A DNA stretch of 18,608 bases from Reyranella sp. (GTDB lineage: Bacteria > Pseudomonadota > Alphaproteobacteria > Reyranellales > Reyranellaceae). This document shows, piece after piece, positions 7,266 to 15,081 of this stretch. The notes beneath the pieces are model-generated. The model saw nothing but the letters and a program-made list of their open reading frames with translations, did not search any database and was not told the origin of the DNA. Each line of letters starts with the position of its first letter. Position 1 is the stretch's first letter. A program made the translations under genes and the position numbers. The DNA lies in assembly GCA_030679805.1 (NCBI GenBank), contig JAUXST010000497.1, forward strand, positions 1 through 18,608. The letters run 5' to 3'.

Positions 7266-8450
7266 GTGCTGATCGCCAACGCCATCCTGCCGGACGGCAC
7301 GCACCGTCACATCGACGTCAAGGGAGGGCGGATCGCCGCCCTCCTCCCTGCTGCGGCCGGCATTCCGGCGGACCACGATGTGCTCGACCTTGCCGGCGCG
7401 CTGCTGCTGCCTCCGCTGGTCGACGGCCACATCCATCTCGACAAGACGCTTCTCGGCCTTCCGTGGGTGCCCAACCAAGCGACCGGCAACCGCGTCGCCG
7501 ATCGCATCGAGGCCGAGCGCCGGGTGCGCGCGAGCCGCACCGTGCCGGAGGCGGAGACCGGCTCCAACCTGGTGCGCCAGGTGGTGGCCAGCGGCACGCT
7601 GCACATGCGGAGCCACGTCGACATCGACAATCAGCTCGGCCTCAGGAATCTCCATGAGGTTCTGAGAATCCGCGAGCGCTTCTGCGACCTCGTCAGCATC
7701 CAGATCGTGGCCTTCCCGCAAAGCGGCATCGTGCGCTCGCTGGGTACCGCCGAGCTGCTCGATGCCGCCATCACCGAGGGCGCCGATCTGGTGGGCGGTC
7801 TCGATCCCGTGGGCATCGACGGCGATCTCGAGGGCCATCTCTCCGTGATTTTCGGCATTGCCGAACGGCGGGACGTGGGCGTCGACATCCATCTGCACGA
7901 CGATGGCGAGAGCGGCATCGCCCAGCTTCTGGCCATTGCCGAACGCACCACCGCCGCGGGCCTCGCAGGCCGCGTTGCCGTGAGCCATGCCTTCGCGCTG
8001 GGCTCCGTCGAGATCGACAAGGCCGCCCGCACGGCCGACGTGCTGGCAAGAGCGGATGTCGCCGTCATGAGCCACGGCCCCGGCGGCGCGCCGATCCCGC
8101 CGCTCGCGCTGCTGCACCGGCATGGCGTCAAAATATTCGGCGGCTCCGACAATATCCGTGATGCCTGGTCGCCCTTCGGCAACGGCGACATGCTGGAACG
8201 CGCCATGATGATCGGCTACCGCGCCAACTTCCGGCACGATCATGAACTGCAGTTCGCCTTCGACATGGTGACCGGGGCGGCGGCGCGCGTTCTCGGCCTC
8301 GAGGACTATGGCATCGCGGTAGGTGCCGCGGCCGACTTCGTGGCCGTCGAGGCGGGCTCGGTGGCCGAAGCCGTCGCCACGCGACCGCGCCGCAAGCTGG
8401 TGATCAAGGGCGGGAGAATCGTGGCGAAGGACGGCGTCCTGGTCGCCTAG
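7266..8450 (+). CDS. cytosine-deaminase-like amidohydrolase
   Basis: A 394-residue metal-dependent hydrolase of the amidohydrolase superfamily, starting at GTG 7266, 4 bases after the aldolase stop. Compared with E. coli cytosine deaminase (from memory), the metal and active-site positions match as HIH (H55, H57), AFPQSG (Q152), H209 in VDIHLHDD, SHAF (H241) and GSDNIRD (D295). Further matches are RSHVDID near 116-121 and WSPFGNGDML near 301-310. The E. coli catalytic Glu217 (HCDE) aligns with D212 here, a substitution that may mean a different substrate. The family deaminates or hydrolyses C-N bonds in pyrimidine-like rings in the cytoplasm. The gene ends in CTAG, which it shares with the convergent NitT-type permease. 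Whether it serves the aldolase pathway or the convergent importer is unresolved. Confidence 0.88.
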   Translation: MLIANAILPDGTHRHIDVKGGRIAALLPAAAGIPADHDVLDLAGALLLPPLVDGHIHLDKTLLGLPWVPNQATGNRVADRIEAERRVRASRTVPEAETGSNLVRQVVASGTLHMRSHVDIDNQLGLRNLHEVLRIRERFCDLVSIQIVAFPQSGIVRSLGTAELLDAAITEGADLVGGLDPVGIDGDLEGHLSVIFGIAERRDVGVDIHLHDDGESGIAQLLAIAERTTAAGLAGRVAVSHAFALGSVEIDKAARTADVLARADVAVMSHGPGGAPIPPLALLHRHGVKIFGGSDNIRDAWSPFGNGDMLERAMMIGYRANFRHDHELQFAFDMVTGAAARVLGLEDYGIAVGAAADFVAVEAGSVAEAVATRPRRKLVIKGGRIVAKDGVLVA

Positions 8451-9223
8451 CCCACGATCTCGCCGCGGAAGGCCCAGCGCGTCATGCGTTTCTCGATCAT
8501 GGCGCAGACCGCATACATCAGCACGCCCATGATGGCGATGGCGAACAGGCCGGCGAAGGTCGTCGGCGCGTCGTTGCGCGCACTGGCCGACAGCATGAGG
8601 AAGCCGATGCCGTTGTTGCCGCCCACCGTCTCGGAGATCACCGAGCCGATGAAGGCCAAGGTGATGGCGACCTTGAGGCTGGCAAACAGGTAGGGCATGG
8701 CGCGCGGGATGCCGACCTTGGTCAGGATCTCGAAGCGCGTGGCGCCGAGACTGCGCAGCACGTCGCGCATCTCGGGTTCGATGGTGGCAAGGCCGGTCGC
8801 CACGTTCACCACGATGGGGAAGAAGCTGATGACGAAGGCGGTGATGACGGCCGGCAGCGACCCCACGCCCACCCAGATCATCAGGATCGGCACGAGCGCC
8901 ACCTTCGGGATCGCGTTGAAGGCGATCAGCAGCGGATAGAGCCCGGAGTAGACGAACGGCGAGGCGCCGACCGCCAGCCCGAGCAGCAGGCCGCCGGCGA
9001 TGGCCAGCAGGAAGCCGATGGTGGTCGTCCACAAGGTGTCCCAGCAGTAGGACATCAGGATGTCGAAGCGCTGGAAGAAGACGGCGAAGATCTTGGTCGG
9101 CTTGGGCAGGATGATCTCGGGCACGTCGAAGACGATGCAGGAGATCTCCCAGACCACCAGCAGGCCGGCCAGGACCAGCCATGGCATGGCGTGCCGCAAC
9201 GCCTCGCGGCGGAGATCGCTCAT
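8447..9223 (-). CDS. ABC importer permease, NitT/TauT type
   Basis: A 258-residue inner-membrane permease of the SsuC/TauC/NrtB family. It has about six helices and a cytoplasmic EAA-type loop at about residues 151-180 (EMRDVLRSLGATRFEILTKV followed by GIPRAMPYLF). The segment IAFNAIPKVALVPILMIWVG is a family hallmark. The open frame extends far upstream, but that part lies inside the ATPase gene. The start is the ATG at 9221-9223, whose ATGA overlaps the ATPase stop codon by 4 bases and so indicates coupled translation. It is the last gene of the minus-strand run. Its TAG stop lies within the palindrome CTAG, overlapping the stop of the plus-strand amidohydrolase, so no space remains for a dedicated terminator between the two converging transcripts. 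Confidence 0.93.
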   Translation of the reverse strand: MSDLRREALRHAMPWLVLAGLLVVWEISCIVFDVPEIILPKPTKIFAVFFQRFDILMSYCWDTLWTTTIGFLLAIAGGLLLGLAVGASPFVYSGLYPLLIAFNAIPKVALVPILMIWVGVGSLPAVITAFVISFFPIVVNVATGLATIEPEMRDVLRSLGATRFEILTKVGIPRAMPYLFASLKVAITLAFIGSVISETVGGNNGIGFLMLSASARNDAPTTFAGLFAIAIMGVLMYAVCAMIEKRMTRWAFRGEIVG

Positions 9224-10002
9224 GCGTGCTCCTGGCTGATACGGTCGCGCAGCTCGTGCACAACCTCGACGAAATGCGGCTCGAAGGTGGTGGCGAGCGT
9301 CCGCGGCCGCGGAATGTCGATCTTCTTGGCCATCACGATGCGGCCGGGGCGGCGGCTCATCACATAGACCGTGTCGGCGAGGAAGACGGCCTCGCGCAGG
9401 TCGTGGGTCACCAGCACGCCGGTGAATCGCTTCTCCAGCCACAGCGCCTGCATGACGCCCCACAGTTCCTCGCGGGTGAAGGCGTCGAGCGCGCCGAACG
9501 GCTCGTCGAGCATCAGGAGCTCGGGCTCGTGGATCAGGGCGCGGCAGAGGTTGGACCGCTGCTGCATGCCGCCCGAGAGCTGCCAGGGGAACTTGTCGGC
9601 GAAGTCGGCCAAGCCGACCGTCTGCAGGAGCTTCATCGCGCGCGCGACGTACTCGGCGCGATGACGGCGGAACCGGCGCTTGTGCGGCTCCACTACCTCC
9701 ATGGGCAGGAGGATGTTGTTCATGGTGGAGCGCCACGGCATCAGCGTCGGGTTCTGGAACGCCATGCCGACGCCCTTGATCGGCCCCGTCACCTTCTCGC
9801 CGGCCACCCGGACCTCACCACCCGACGCGGGCAGCAGGCCGGTGACCAGTTTCATGATGGTCGACTTGCCGCAGCCCGATGGTCCGACCACGGCGATGAA
9901 CTCGCCCTTGTCGATGGCGAAGGTGGCGTCGGCAAGGGCGAGCGTGCGTTCCTTGCCGAGCCGATAGGTGAGACTGACGCCTTTGAGGTCGACGAACGCC
10001 AT
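9220..10002 (-). CDS. ABC importer ATPase, NitT/TauT type
   Basis: A 260-residue ATP-binding subunit of the SsuB/TauB/NrtC family, which powers import through the adjacent permease. Walker A GPSGCGKST is at residues 40-48, the Q-loop glutamine is Q83, the signature LSGGMQQR is at 142-149, Walker B LLMLDEP starts at 162 and is followed by FGALD, and the switch His is H200 (THD). All key residues are present, so the subunit should be active. The residues after the signature (SNLCRAL) differ from the usual VAIARAL. The start is the ATG at 10000-10002, 2 bases after the binding-protein stop. The end overlaps the permease start by 4 bases. It lacks the C-terminal regulatory domain of MalK-type ATPases, so it is unlikely to be the missing partner of the sugar-type permeases. 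Confidence 0.95.
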   Translation of the reverse strand: MAFVDLKGVSLTYRLGKERTLALADATFAIDKGEFIAVVGPSGCGKSTIMKLVTGLLPASGGEVRVAGEKVTGPIKGVGMAFQNPTLMPWRSTMNNILLPMEVVEPHKRRFRRHRAEYVARAMKLLQTVGLADFADKFPWQLSGGMQQRSNLCRALIHEPELLMLDEPFGALDAFTREELWGVMQALWLEKRFTGVLVTHDLREAVFLADTVYVMSRRPGRIVMAKKIDIPRPRTLATTFEPHFVEVVHELRDRISQEHA

Positions 10003-10004
10003 CT

Positions 10005-11018
10005 CTACTTGGAGATCATCCGGTCGGCTTTCGGCGGAAGATAGACATTGGTGAACACCTTGTTCGGCGCCGGCGGCGCCGGCAGGCCGAATGCCTCGGA
10101 GACGTCCTTGACCGCGCGAGCGAAGCGCACGGGATCAACGTCGCCCATGCCGTTGGCCTTCACGTAAGGTGTCAGGATGTTGGTCTGCAGCGAGATCTGC
10201 AGGCGCTCCATCTCGAGCTTCTCGTCGATCAACGGGTCGCGCTTCTTGGCCGCGGCGATGCCGAGCTGCGGGTTGGCGATCACGTCCTTCCAGCCCTTGA
10301 CCGTGGCCGCCAGGAAACCCTTCACGGCCTTCTCGTTCTTGGCCATCTCCGGCGAGATGACGACGCCGTTGCCGTAGACGTCCATGCCGAAGTCGACGTA
10401 GCGCATCGACACGATGTCCTCGAACGCCACCCCGCGCGCCTTGAGGTCGAGCATCGACGAGAAGTAGTGGCCGGAGATGAAGTCGACGGTGCCCTGCACC
10501 AGGCTCTGCTCGCGCAGCTGCGGCGTCAGGTTGACGTGCTCCCACTTGGTAATGCCGTTCTTCTTGGCGAAGGCCGGGAACAGGCGGAACGAGGCGTCGA
10601 ACACCGGCGCGCCGAGCTTCTTGCCCTCGAGATCCTTGGGCGTCTTGATGCCGCTCTTCTTCAGCGCATAAACGCCGAACGGCGCGAAATCGTAGGCCAT
10701 GAACACACAGAGCACTTCCTTGCCTGGGTTCTTGGCATTGTACTCGATGGTCGCGTTCACGTCGGCGAAGCCGATCTGGTAGGCACCGGTGGCGACGCGC
10801 TGGACCGCGCCGGCCGAGCCCTGGCCGGGATCCATGGTGACGTCGAGCCCTTCGGCCTTGTAGTAGCCCTTCTCGAGTGCCACCAGGAACGGCGAGGTCG
10901 GGCCCTGGAAAACCCAGTCCAGCGTGAACTTTATCGGTGTCTGGGCGTGCGCGGGCAGGCCGCCCAACATTCCTGCGACGGCGGCAGCGCCTGCCAGCCA
11001 CTTGGCGAATCCGTTCAT
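10005..11018 (-). CDS. ABC importer substrate-binding protein, NMT1/THI5-like (NitT/TauT type)
   Basis: A 337-residue periplasmic binding protein. A Sec-type signal peptide covers residues 1-25 (hydrophobic core AGAAAVAGMLGG, cleavage after AHA before Q26). The mature start IKFTLDWVFQGPTSPFLVA is followed by LEKGYYKAEGLDVTM, the hallmark of the NMT1/THI5-like group that includes binders of pyrimidine precursors of thiamine, riboflavin, nitrate and sulfonates. The start is the ATG at 11016-11018, with GGGGGAGCGGG directly upstream. An alternative start 21 codons earlier would add sequence with no signal character. With the ATPase 2 bases downstream it completes an importer. The ligand is not known; the LDW/THI5 character makes a pyrimidine-like ligand plausible, but this is inference. 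Confidence 0.93.
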   Translation of the reverse strand: MNGFAKWLAGAAAVAGMLGGLPAHAQTPIKFTLDWVFQGPTSPFLVALEKGYYKAEGLDVTMDPGQGSAGAVQRVATGAYQIGFADVNATIEYNAKNPGKEVLCVFMAYDFAPFGVYALKKSGIKTPKDLEGKKLGAPVFDASFRLFPAFAKKNGITKWEHVNLTPQLREQSLVQGTVDFISGHYFSSMLDLKARGVAFEDIVSMRYVDFGMDVYGNGVVISPEMAKNEKAVKGFLAATVKGWKDVIANPQLGIAAAKKRDPLIDEKLEMERLQISLQTNILTPYVKANGMGDVDPVRFARAVKDVSEAFGLPAPPAPNKVFTNVYLPPKADRMISK

Positions 11019-11088
11019 ATCCCGCTCCCCCATGAGATCCCTCGTCCAGCGACTCTTAGGCGGACAACTCACGCCCGCCAAGGGGATA

Positions 11089-12849
11089 TCAGGCAGATTC
11101 TATGCCAGCCTGCTGCGTGGTGACGAGCCGCGTGAAGGCGCCGCCGCGGGCCGCCAGTTCCTGGTAACCACCCTGCTCCGCGACGCGGCCGTGCTCGAAC
11201 ACCACGACTAGGTCGGCGTCGCGGATGGTCGACAGCCGATGGGCGATCACGAAGGTCGTGCGGCCCTGCATCAGCGTCTTGAGTGCCTTCTGGATACGCG
11301 CTTCCGTCACCGAGTCGAGCGCGCTCGTCGCCTCGTCGAGGATCAGGATGGGCGGATCCTTGAGCAGCGCCCGGGCGATCGCGAGCCGTTGGCGCTCGCC
11401 GCCGGACAAAGTGGTCCCGCGCTCGCCCACCAGTGTGTCGTAGCCCTGCGGCTGACGCATGATGAAATCGTGCGCCTCGGCGAGCTTGGCCGCCTGCTCC
11501 AGCTCCGCCTGGGTGGCGTCGGGCTTGCCGATGCGCAGATTGTCGGCGATCGAGCGGTAGAACATGGTGCTGTCCTGGAACACCACGCCGATGTTGCGGC
11601 GAAGGGATTCCAGCTTGATATCGCGATGGTCGATGCCATCGATGCGGACGGTGCCGGTTTGTGCATCCCACATGCGGTGCAGCAGCGACAACGCCGTGCT
11701 CTTGCCGGCGCCGGTGGGACCGACCAAGGCCACCGTCGTACCAGCCGGCACCTTCAGCGAAAAATGGACCAGCGCCGGCCGCTTGCCGTCGTAGGAGAAA
11801 TTGATGTCGTCGAATTCCACGTCGCCCCGGGCACGCCCGATGTCGATTCCATTCGGCTTGTCGGGCACCGTGGACTGCGCATCGAGGATGCGGAAGAAAT
11901 CGCCGAGCGACGGCATCTGGAAGAAGATGCGGCTGACGAAGCCCGACGCCTGGTCCATGCGGCCGATCAGCATGGTGGCGAAACCCATGAAGCTCACGAT
12001 TTCGCCGACCGTCGCCTCGCCCTTGGTATAGAGCCAGGTGCCGAGCACGAAGATCGAGATCACCGTGACGGTCGAGGCGGCGCGGGTCATCACCGACAGC
12101 AGCGCCCACCAGTTCAGGACCGGAAACTGCGCCTGCAGCGTCTGGCCGATGATGCGATGCATCTCGCCCGCTTCGGCGGCCAGGCGAACGAAGCTCTGGA
12201 TCAGGTGGATGTTGCCCAGCGCGTCGCCGGCGCGGCCGGCGAGCTCGCTGTGCAGGTCCTCGACCTTCTTCTGCAGCTGGTCGGTGCGGCTCACCACCCA
12301 GACATTGGCAGCGGCGAAGAACAGGATGAGCACCAGCAGCAGGAGGCCGAGTCGCCAGTTCATGAACATGCTGAGCGGCAGCATGATGAACAGCGCCACC
12401 AGGGTGGCGAGATTCTCGCGGAAGAACGACAGCCAGATGCCGAACAGGTTGTCGACGCCGGTCAGCATGATCTTGATCAGCCGGCCGGAGTGCTGGGCAT
12501 TGTGGAAGGAGAACGGCAGCACCAGCAGATGCTCGAAGTAGCTCGCCATTGCCCCCAGCCGGCGGCGATGGGCCATGCGGTCGGCCTGCAGCGAGACGAT
12601 CATGTTGGCGGTGATGCCGCCCAGCCCGACCAGGGCCCACAGGCCCAGGATCTGGCGGGCGTCCCGCCACAGGATGTCGACCGGCTTGTCCTTGGCGGTG
12701 GTCAGGAGATCGATGACCTGGCCGAACAGCACCGGCTCGTAGAACTGCAGGGCGGCAACCGCCACGTTGGCGACCGCCAGCGTGACGGCAAGCCACTTCT
12801 CGGCCCGCAGGAGCCCGATCACCCGGCCATAGACGCGAAAAAACTCCAT
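11089..12849 (-). CDS. ABC exporter (fused TM and ATPase), NdvA/ChvA-like
   Basis: A 586-residue half-transporter with an N-terminal membrane domain (about residues 20-310) fused to a nucleotide-binding domain. Walker A GPTGAGKST is at 377-385, the signature LSGGERQR at 481-488, Walker B ILILDEA at 501-507, SALD at 509-512 and the switch His at H537 (IAHRLST). It works as a homodimer in the inner membrane. Length and local sequence (VLFGQVIDLL, DRMAHRRR, LFGIWLSFFRENLATLVAL, FPVLNWWAL, FMGFATMLIGRMDQ) recall the cyclic beta-1,2-glucan exporter NdvA/ChvA of rhizobia and Agrobacterium. Substrate transfer to this protein is uncertain, since no glucan synthase (NdvB) is in the window. The start is the ATG at 12847-12849, 30 bases after the M20 gene, with only a weak ribosome-binding site. 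Confidence 0.88.
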   Translation of the reverse strand: MEFFRVYGRVIGLLRAEKWLAVTLAVANVAVAALQFYEPVLFGQVIDLLTTAKDKPVDILWRDARQILGLWALVGLGGITANMIVSLQADRMAHRRRLGAMASYFEHLLVLPFSFHNAQHSGRLIKIMLTGVDNLFGIWLSFFRENLATLVALFIMLPLSMFMNWRLGLLLLVLILFFAAANVWVVSRTDQLQKKVEDLHSELAGRAGDALGNIHLIQSFVRLAAEAGEMHRIIGQTLQAQFPVLNWWALLSVMTRAASTVTVISIFVLGTWLYTKGEATVGEIVSFMGFATMLIGRMDQASGFVSRIFFQMPSLGDFFRILDAQSTVPDKPNGIDIGRARGDVEFDDINFSYDGKRPALVHFSLKVPAGTTVALVGPTGAGKSTALSLLHRMWDAQTGTVRIDGIDHRDIKLESLRRNIGVVFQDSTMFYRSIADNLRIGKPDATQAELEQAAKLAEAHDFIMRQPQGYDTLVGERGTTLSGGERQRLAIARALLKDPPILILDEATSALDSVTEARIQKALKTLMQGRTTFVIAHRLSTIRDADLVVVFEHGRVAEQGGYQELAARGGAFTRLVTTQQAGIESA

Positions 12850-12879
12850 CAGCGCTCGACCGGGCCCATGCTGCCTCTG

Positions 12880-14049
12880 CTACTCGCCGAGAAACCGCTC
12901 GACGGTGTTCACGAAGAAGCTCACCCCGAACGGGATTGCCATGTCGTTGAAGTCGTAGCGCGAGTTGTGCAGGCCCACGCCGTTGCCGTCCTCGCCGCCG
13001 TTGCCCAGCCACACCATGGCGCCGGGCACCTTCTCCAGCATGTAGGAGAAGTCCTCGGCCCCCATGCTGGCCTGCACGTTGTCGCGCACGCCGTGCGGAC
13101 CGCAGATGCCTGCCGCCACGTCGATGGCGAAGGCGGCGCGCTGGGCGTTGTTGATCGTCGGCGGATAGCCATGGCGATACTCGACGTCGATCTTCACGCC
13201 GTACATCTTGGAAGCACCGTCGCAAATCTCGCGGATGCGCGCCTCGATCAGCTTGCGGGCCTCCGGCGTTGTCGTGCGGGTCGTGCCGCCGACATGGGCG
13301 TCAGTCGGGATGACGTTATAGGCCGAACCGCCCTTGACGAACCCGACGGTGACGACAGAGGAGGCAAACGGATCCATGTTGCGGCTGACGATGGTTTGCA
13401 GCGCCAGCACGAGGTTGGCGGCAACGATCAGCGGATCCTTACTGAGATGCGGGTGCGCGGCATGGCCGCCCTTGCCTGAGATGCGCAGGTCCCAGCGATC
13501 GGCGGCCGCCAGCAGCGCGCCGGGCTTGGTGGCGATCATGCCCAGCGGCAGGCCGGGCTTGTTGTGAATGGCGAAGACGGCATCGCAGGGGAATTTCACG
13601 AACAGCCCCTCGTCAATCATCGCCTTGCCGCCGCCGCCGCCCTCCTCGGCCGGCTGGAAGATGAAATGCACGGCGCCCTCGAAGTCGCGCTTTTCGCTCA
13701 GCACCTTGGCTGCCCCCAGCAACATCGCCGTGTGGCCGTCATGGCCGCAGGCATGCATGCGACCGGGGTTTTGCGAGCGATGCGCGAAATCGTTGGTCTC
13801 GTCCATCGGCAGGCAATCCATGTCGGCACGCAGGCCGATCGACTTCACGGAGTTGCCTTTGCGCAACGTGCCGACGAGGCCGGTCTTGCCCAGCCCGCGC
13901 GTCACCTCGAGCCCCCATTCCGTGAGCTTGGCCGCGACGATGTCGGAGGTCCGGTTCTCCTCGTAGGCGAGTTCGGGATGGGCGTGAATGTCGCGGCGGA
14001 TGGCGGCAATCTCGCCCTGGATCTCGAGCGAACGGGGCAGAACGGGCAT
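12880..14049 (-). CDS. M20 family amidohydrolase (hippurate hydrolase/N-acyl amino acid deacylase-like)
   Basis: A 389-residue dimetal M20D-type amidohydrolase, which hydrolyses N-acyl amino acids or similar amides in the cytoplasm. Visible metal-site and catalytic elements are HACGHDGH (C101, H103), QPAEEGGGGG (E135, E136), the His of FAIHN (H162) and GLHNSRYDFND (H361). The dimerisation (lid) domain begins near GKGGHAAHPH (192-201), and GAEDFSYM is also conserved. Length and motif order match hippurate hydrolase (HipO) and the auxin conjugate hydrolase group. The start at the ATG 14047-14049 is supported by GGAGTG 6 bases upstream. It is the first gene of the minus-strand run leading to the exporter and the NitT-type importer, and is divergent from the threonine-dehydratase-like gene. 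The actual acyl substrate is unknown. Confidence 0.92.
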   Translation of the reverse strand: MPVLPRSLEIQGEIAAIRRDIHAHPELAYEENRTSDIVAAKLTEWGLEVTRGLGKTGLVGTLRKGNSVKSIGLRADMDCLPMDETNDFAHRSQNPGRMHACGHDGHTAMLLGAAKVLSEKRDFEGAVHFIFQPAEEGGGGGKAMIDEGLFVKFPCDAVFAIHNKPGLPLGMIATKPGALLAAADRWDLRISGKGGHAAHPHLSKDPLIVAANLVLALQTIVSRNMDPFASSVVTVGFVKGGSAYNVIPTDAHVGGTTRTTTPEARKLIEARIREICDGASKMYGVKIDVEYRHGYPPTINNAQRAAFAIDVAAGICGPHGVRDNVQASMGAEDFSYMLEKVPGAMVWLGNGGEDGNGVGLHNSRYDFNDMAIPFGVSFFVNTVERFLGE

Positions 14050-14075
14050 TAAAGCACTCCGGTTGAACTGGGCAC

Positions 14076-14081
14076 ATCATA
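14076..14081 (-). promoter_or_regulatory. possible -10 box for the M20 gene
   Basis: On the minus strand TATGAT lies 27 bases upstream of the M20 start, within the 75-base gap to the divergent dehydratase gene. No good -35 match is seen at 16-18 bases upstream (GGCGCG), so support is weak. It would give a short leader of about 20 bases that carries the GGAGTG ribosome-binding site. Confidence 0.25.
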
Positions 14082-14124
14082 GCCGGACCTCGACGGCCCG
14101 CGCCATCTCGCGCAAGCTGGCGGA

Positions 14125-15081
14125 ATGTTGTCCTTGGAAGACGTCGAGAGTGCGGCGGCCATCGTCTACGCCGCCATGCCGCCCACCCCGCAATATGCTT
14201 GGCCCCTGCTGGCGCGACGCACCGGCTGCGAGGTCTGGGTGAAGCACGAAAACCACACCCCGATCGGCGCCTTCAAGGTGCGCGGCGGGCTGGTCTATAT
14301 GGCCCGGCTGAAGCGTGATCAGCCGGCCGTCGCGGGCGTCATCAGCGCCACCCGCGGCAATCACGGCCAGAGCATCGCGCTCGCCGCCGGCCGCGCGGGC
14401 ATCGCCGCCACCATCGTCGTACCCCTAGGCAATTCGGTGGAAAAGAATGCCGCCATGCGGGCTTTTGGCGCGGAGCTGATCGAAGCCGGCCACGATTTCG
14501 ATGCAGCGCGCGAAGTGGCGGTGCGTCTGGCCGGCGAACGTGGTCTCTCCATGGTTCCGTCCTTCCACCACGACCTGGTGTGCGGCGTGGCGACCTATGC
14601 CCTCGAACTGTTCCGGGCAGCCCCTCCGCTCGACACGGTCTATGTGCCGATCGGCCTGGGCTCGGGCATCTGCGGCACGATCGCCGTGCGCGATGCGCTC
14701 GGGCTCTCGACCAAGGTGGTGGGCGTGGTCTCGACCGAGGCACCGGCCTATGCGCTGTCCTTCGCCGCCGGCAAGGTCGTGGCGACCAACAGCGCCGACA
14801 CCATGGCGGACGGCATGGCGGTGCGCGGACCGGACTCCGAGGCGCTAAAAGTGATTCTGAAGGGCGCGGACCGGATCGTCAAAGTGAGCGACGCCGAGAT
14901 CGCCATCGCCATGCGTGCCTACTACGAGGACACGCACCAGCTCACCGAGGGCGCCGGCGCCGCCGCGCTCGCCGCGCTGATGCAGGAGCGCGAGCGCCTG
15001 AAGGGCAAGCGCGTCGGACTGATCCTGAGCGGCGGCAACATCGACCGGCCGCTCTACTTGCGGACTCTCGCCGACGACTGA
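14125..15081 (+). CDS. threonine dehydratase-like PLP enzyme (fold type II)
   Basis: A 318-residue PLP-dependent lyase of the serine/threonine dehydratase family, without the C-terminal ACT or regulatory domain of biosynthetic IlvA. The PLP lysine is K51 in PIGAFKVRGG, the substrate/cofactor Asn loop is SATRGNHGQS (residues 74-83), the phosphate-binding glycine loop is GLGSGICG (177-184), and SGGN near 302-305 contacts the pyridine ring. The family turns threonine or serine into the 2-oxo acid plus ammonia, or racemises serine. The substrates of this subgroup (TPQYAWPLLARRTGCEVWVK) are not clear; ectoine-degradation or catabolic dehydratases are alternatives. The start is the ATG at 14125, with a weak GGCGGA upstream. 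The 3' end overlaps the convergent Lrp-type regulator by 28 bases, so antisense interference or joint control is possible. Confidence 0.9.
   Translation: MLSLEDVESAAAIVYAAMPPTPQYAWPLLARRTGCEVWVKHENHTPIGAFKVRGGLVYMARLKRDQPAVAGVISATRGNHGQSIALAAGRAGIAATIVVPLGNSVEKNAAMRAFGAELIEAGHDFDAAREVAVRLAGERGLSMVPSFHHDLVCGVATYALELFRAAPPLDTVYVPIGLGSGICGTIAVRDALGLSTKVVGVVSTEAPAYALSFAAGKVVATNSADTMADGMAVRGPDSEALKVILKGADRIVKVSDAEIAIAMRAYYEDTHQLTEGAGAAALAALMQERERLKGKRVGLILSGGNIDRPLYLRTLADD

Noticed and set aside
7071..9263. A 730-codon open frame on the minus strand
   Set aside because: It crosses the aldolase, the amidohydrolase and the NitT-type permease in a wrong frame; all three have strong family motifs in their own frames.
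9224..9736. N-terminal extension of the NitT-type permease
   Set aside because: This part is the ATPase gene in another frame; the ATG at 9223 with ATGA overlap is the normal start for such an operon.
11019..11088. Riboswitch (for example TPP) before the NitT/THI5-type binding protein
   Set aside because: The gap is only 70 bases and lacks the conserved CUGAGA and ACCUGA elements of a TPP riboswitch, so no riboswitch is supported.
11239..13479. A 746-codon open frame on the plus strand
   Set aside because: It is antisense to the ABC exporter and M20 genes, has the composition of a GC-rich shadow frame (many His, Arg, Asp, Gln) and shows no domain.
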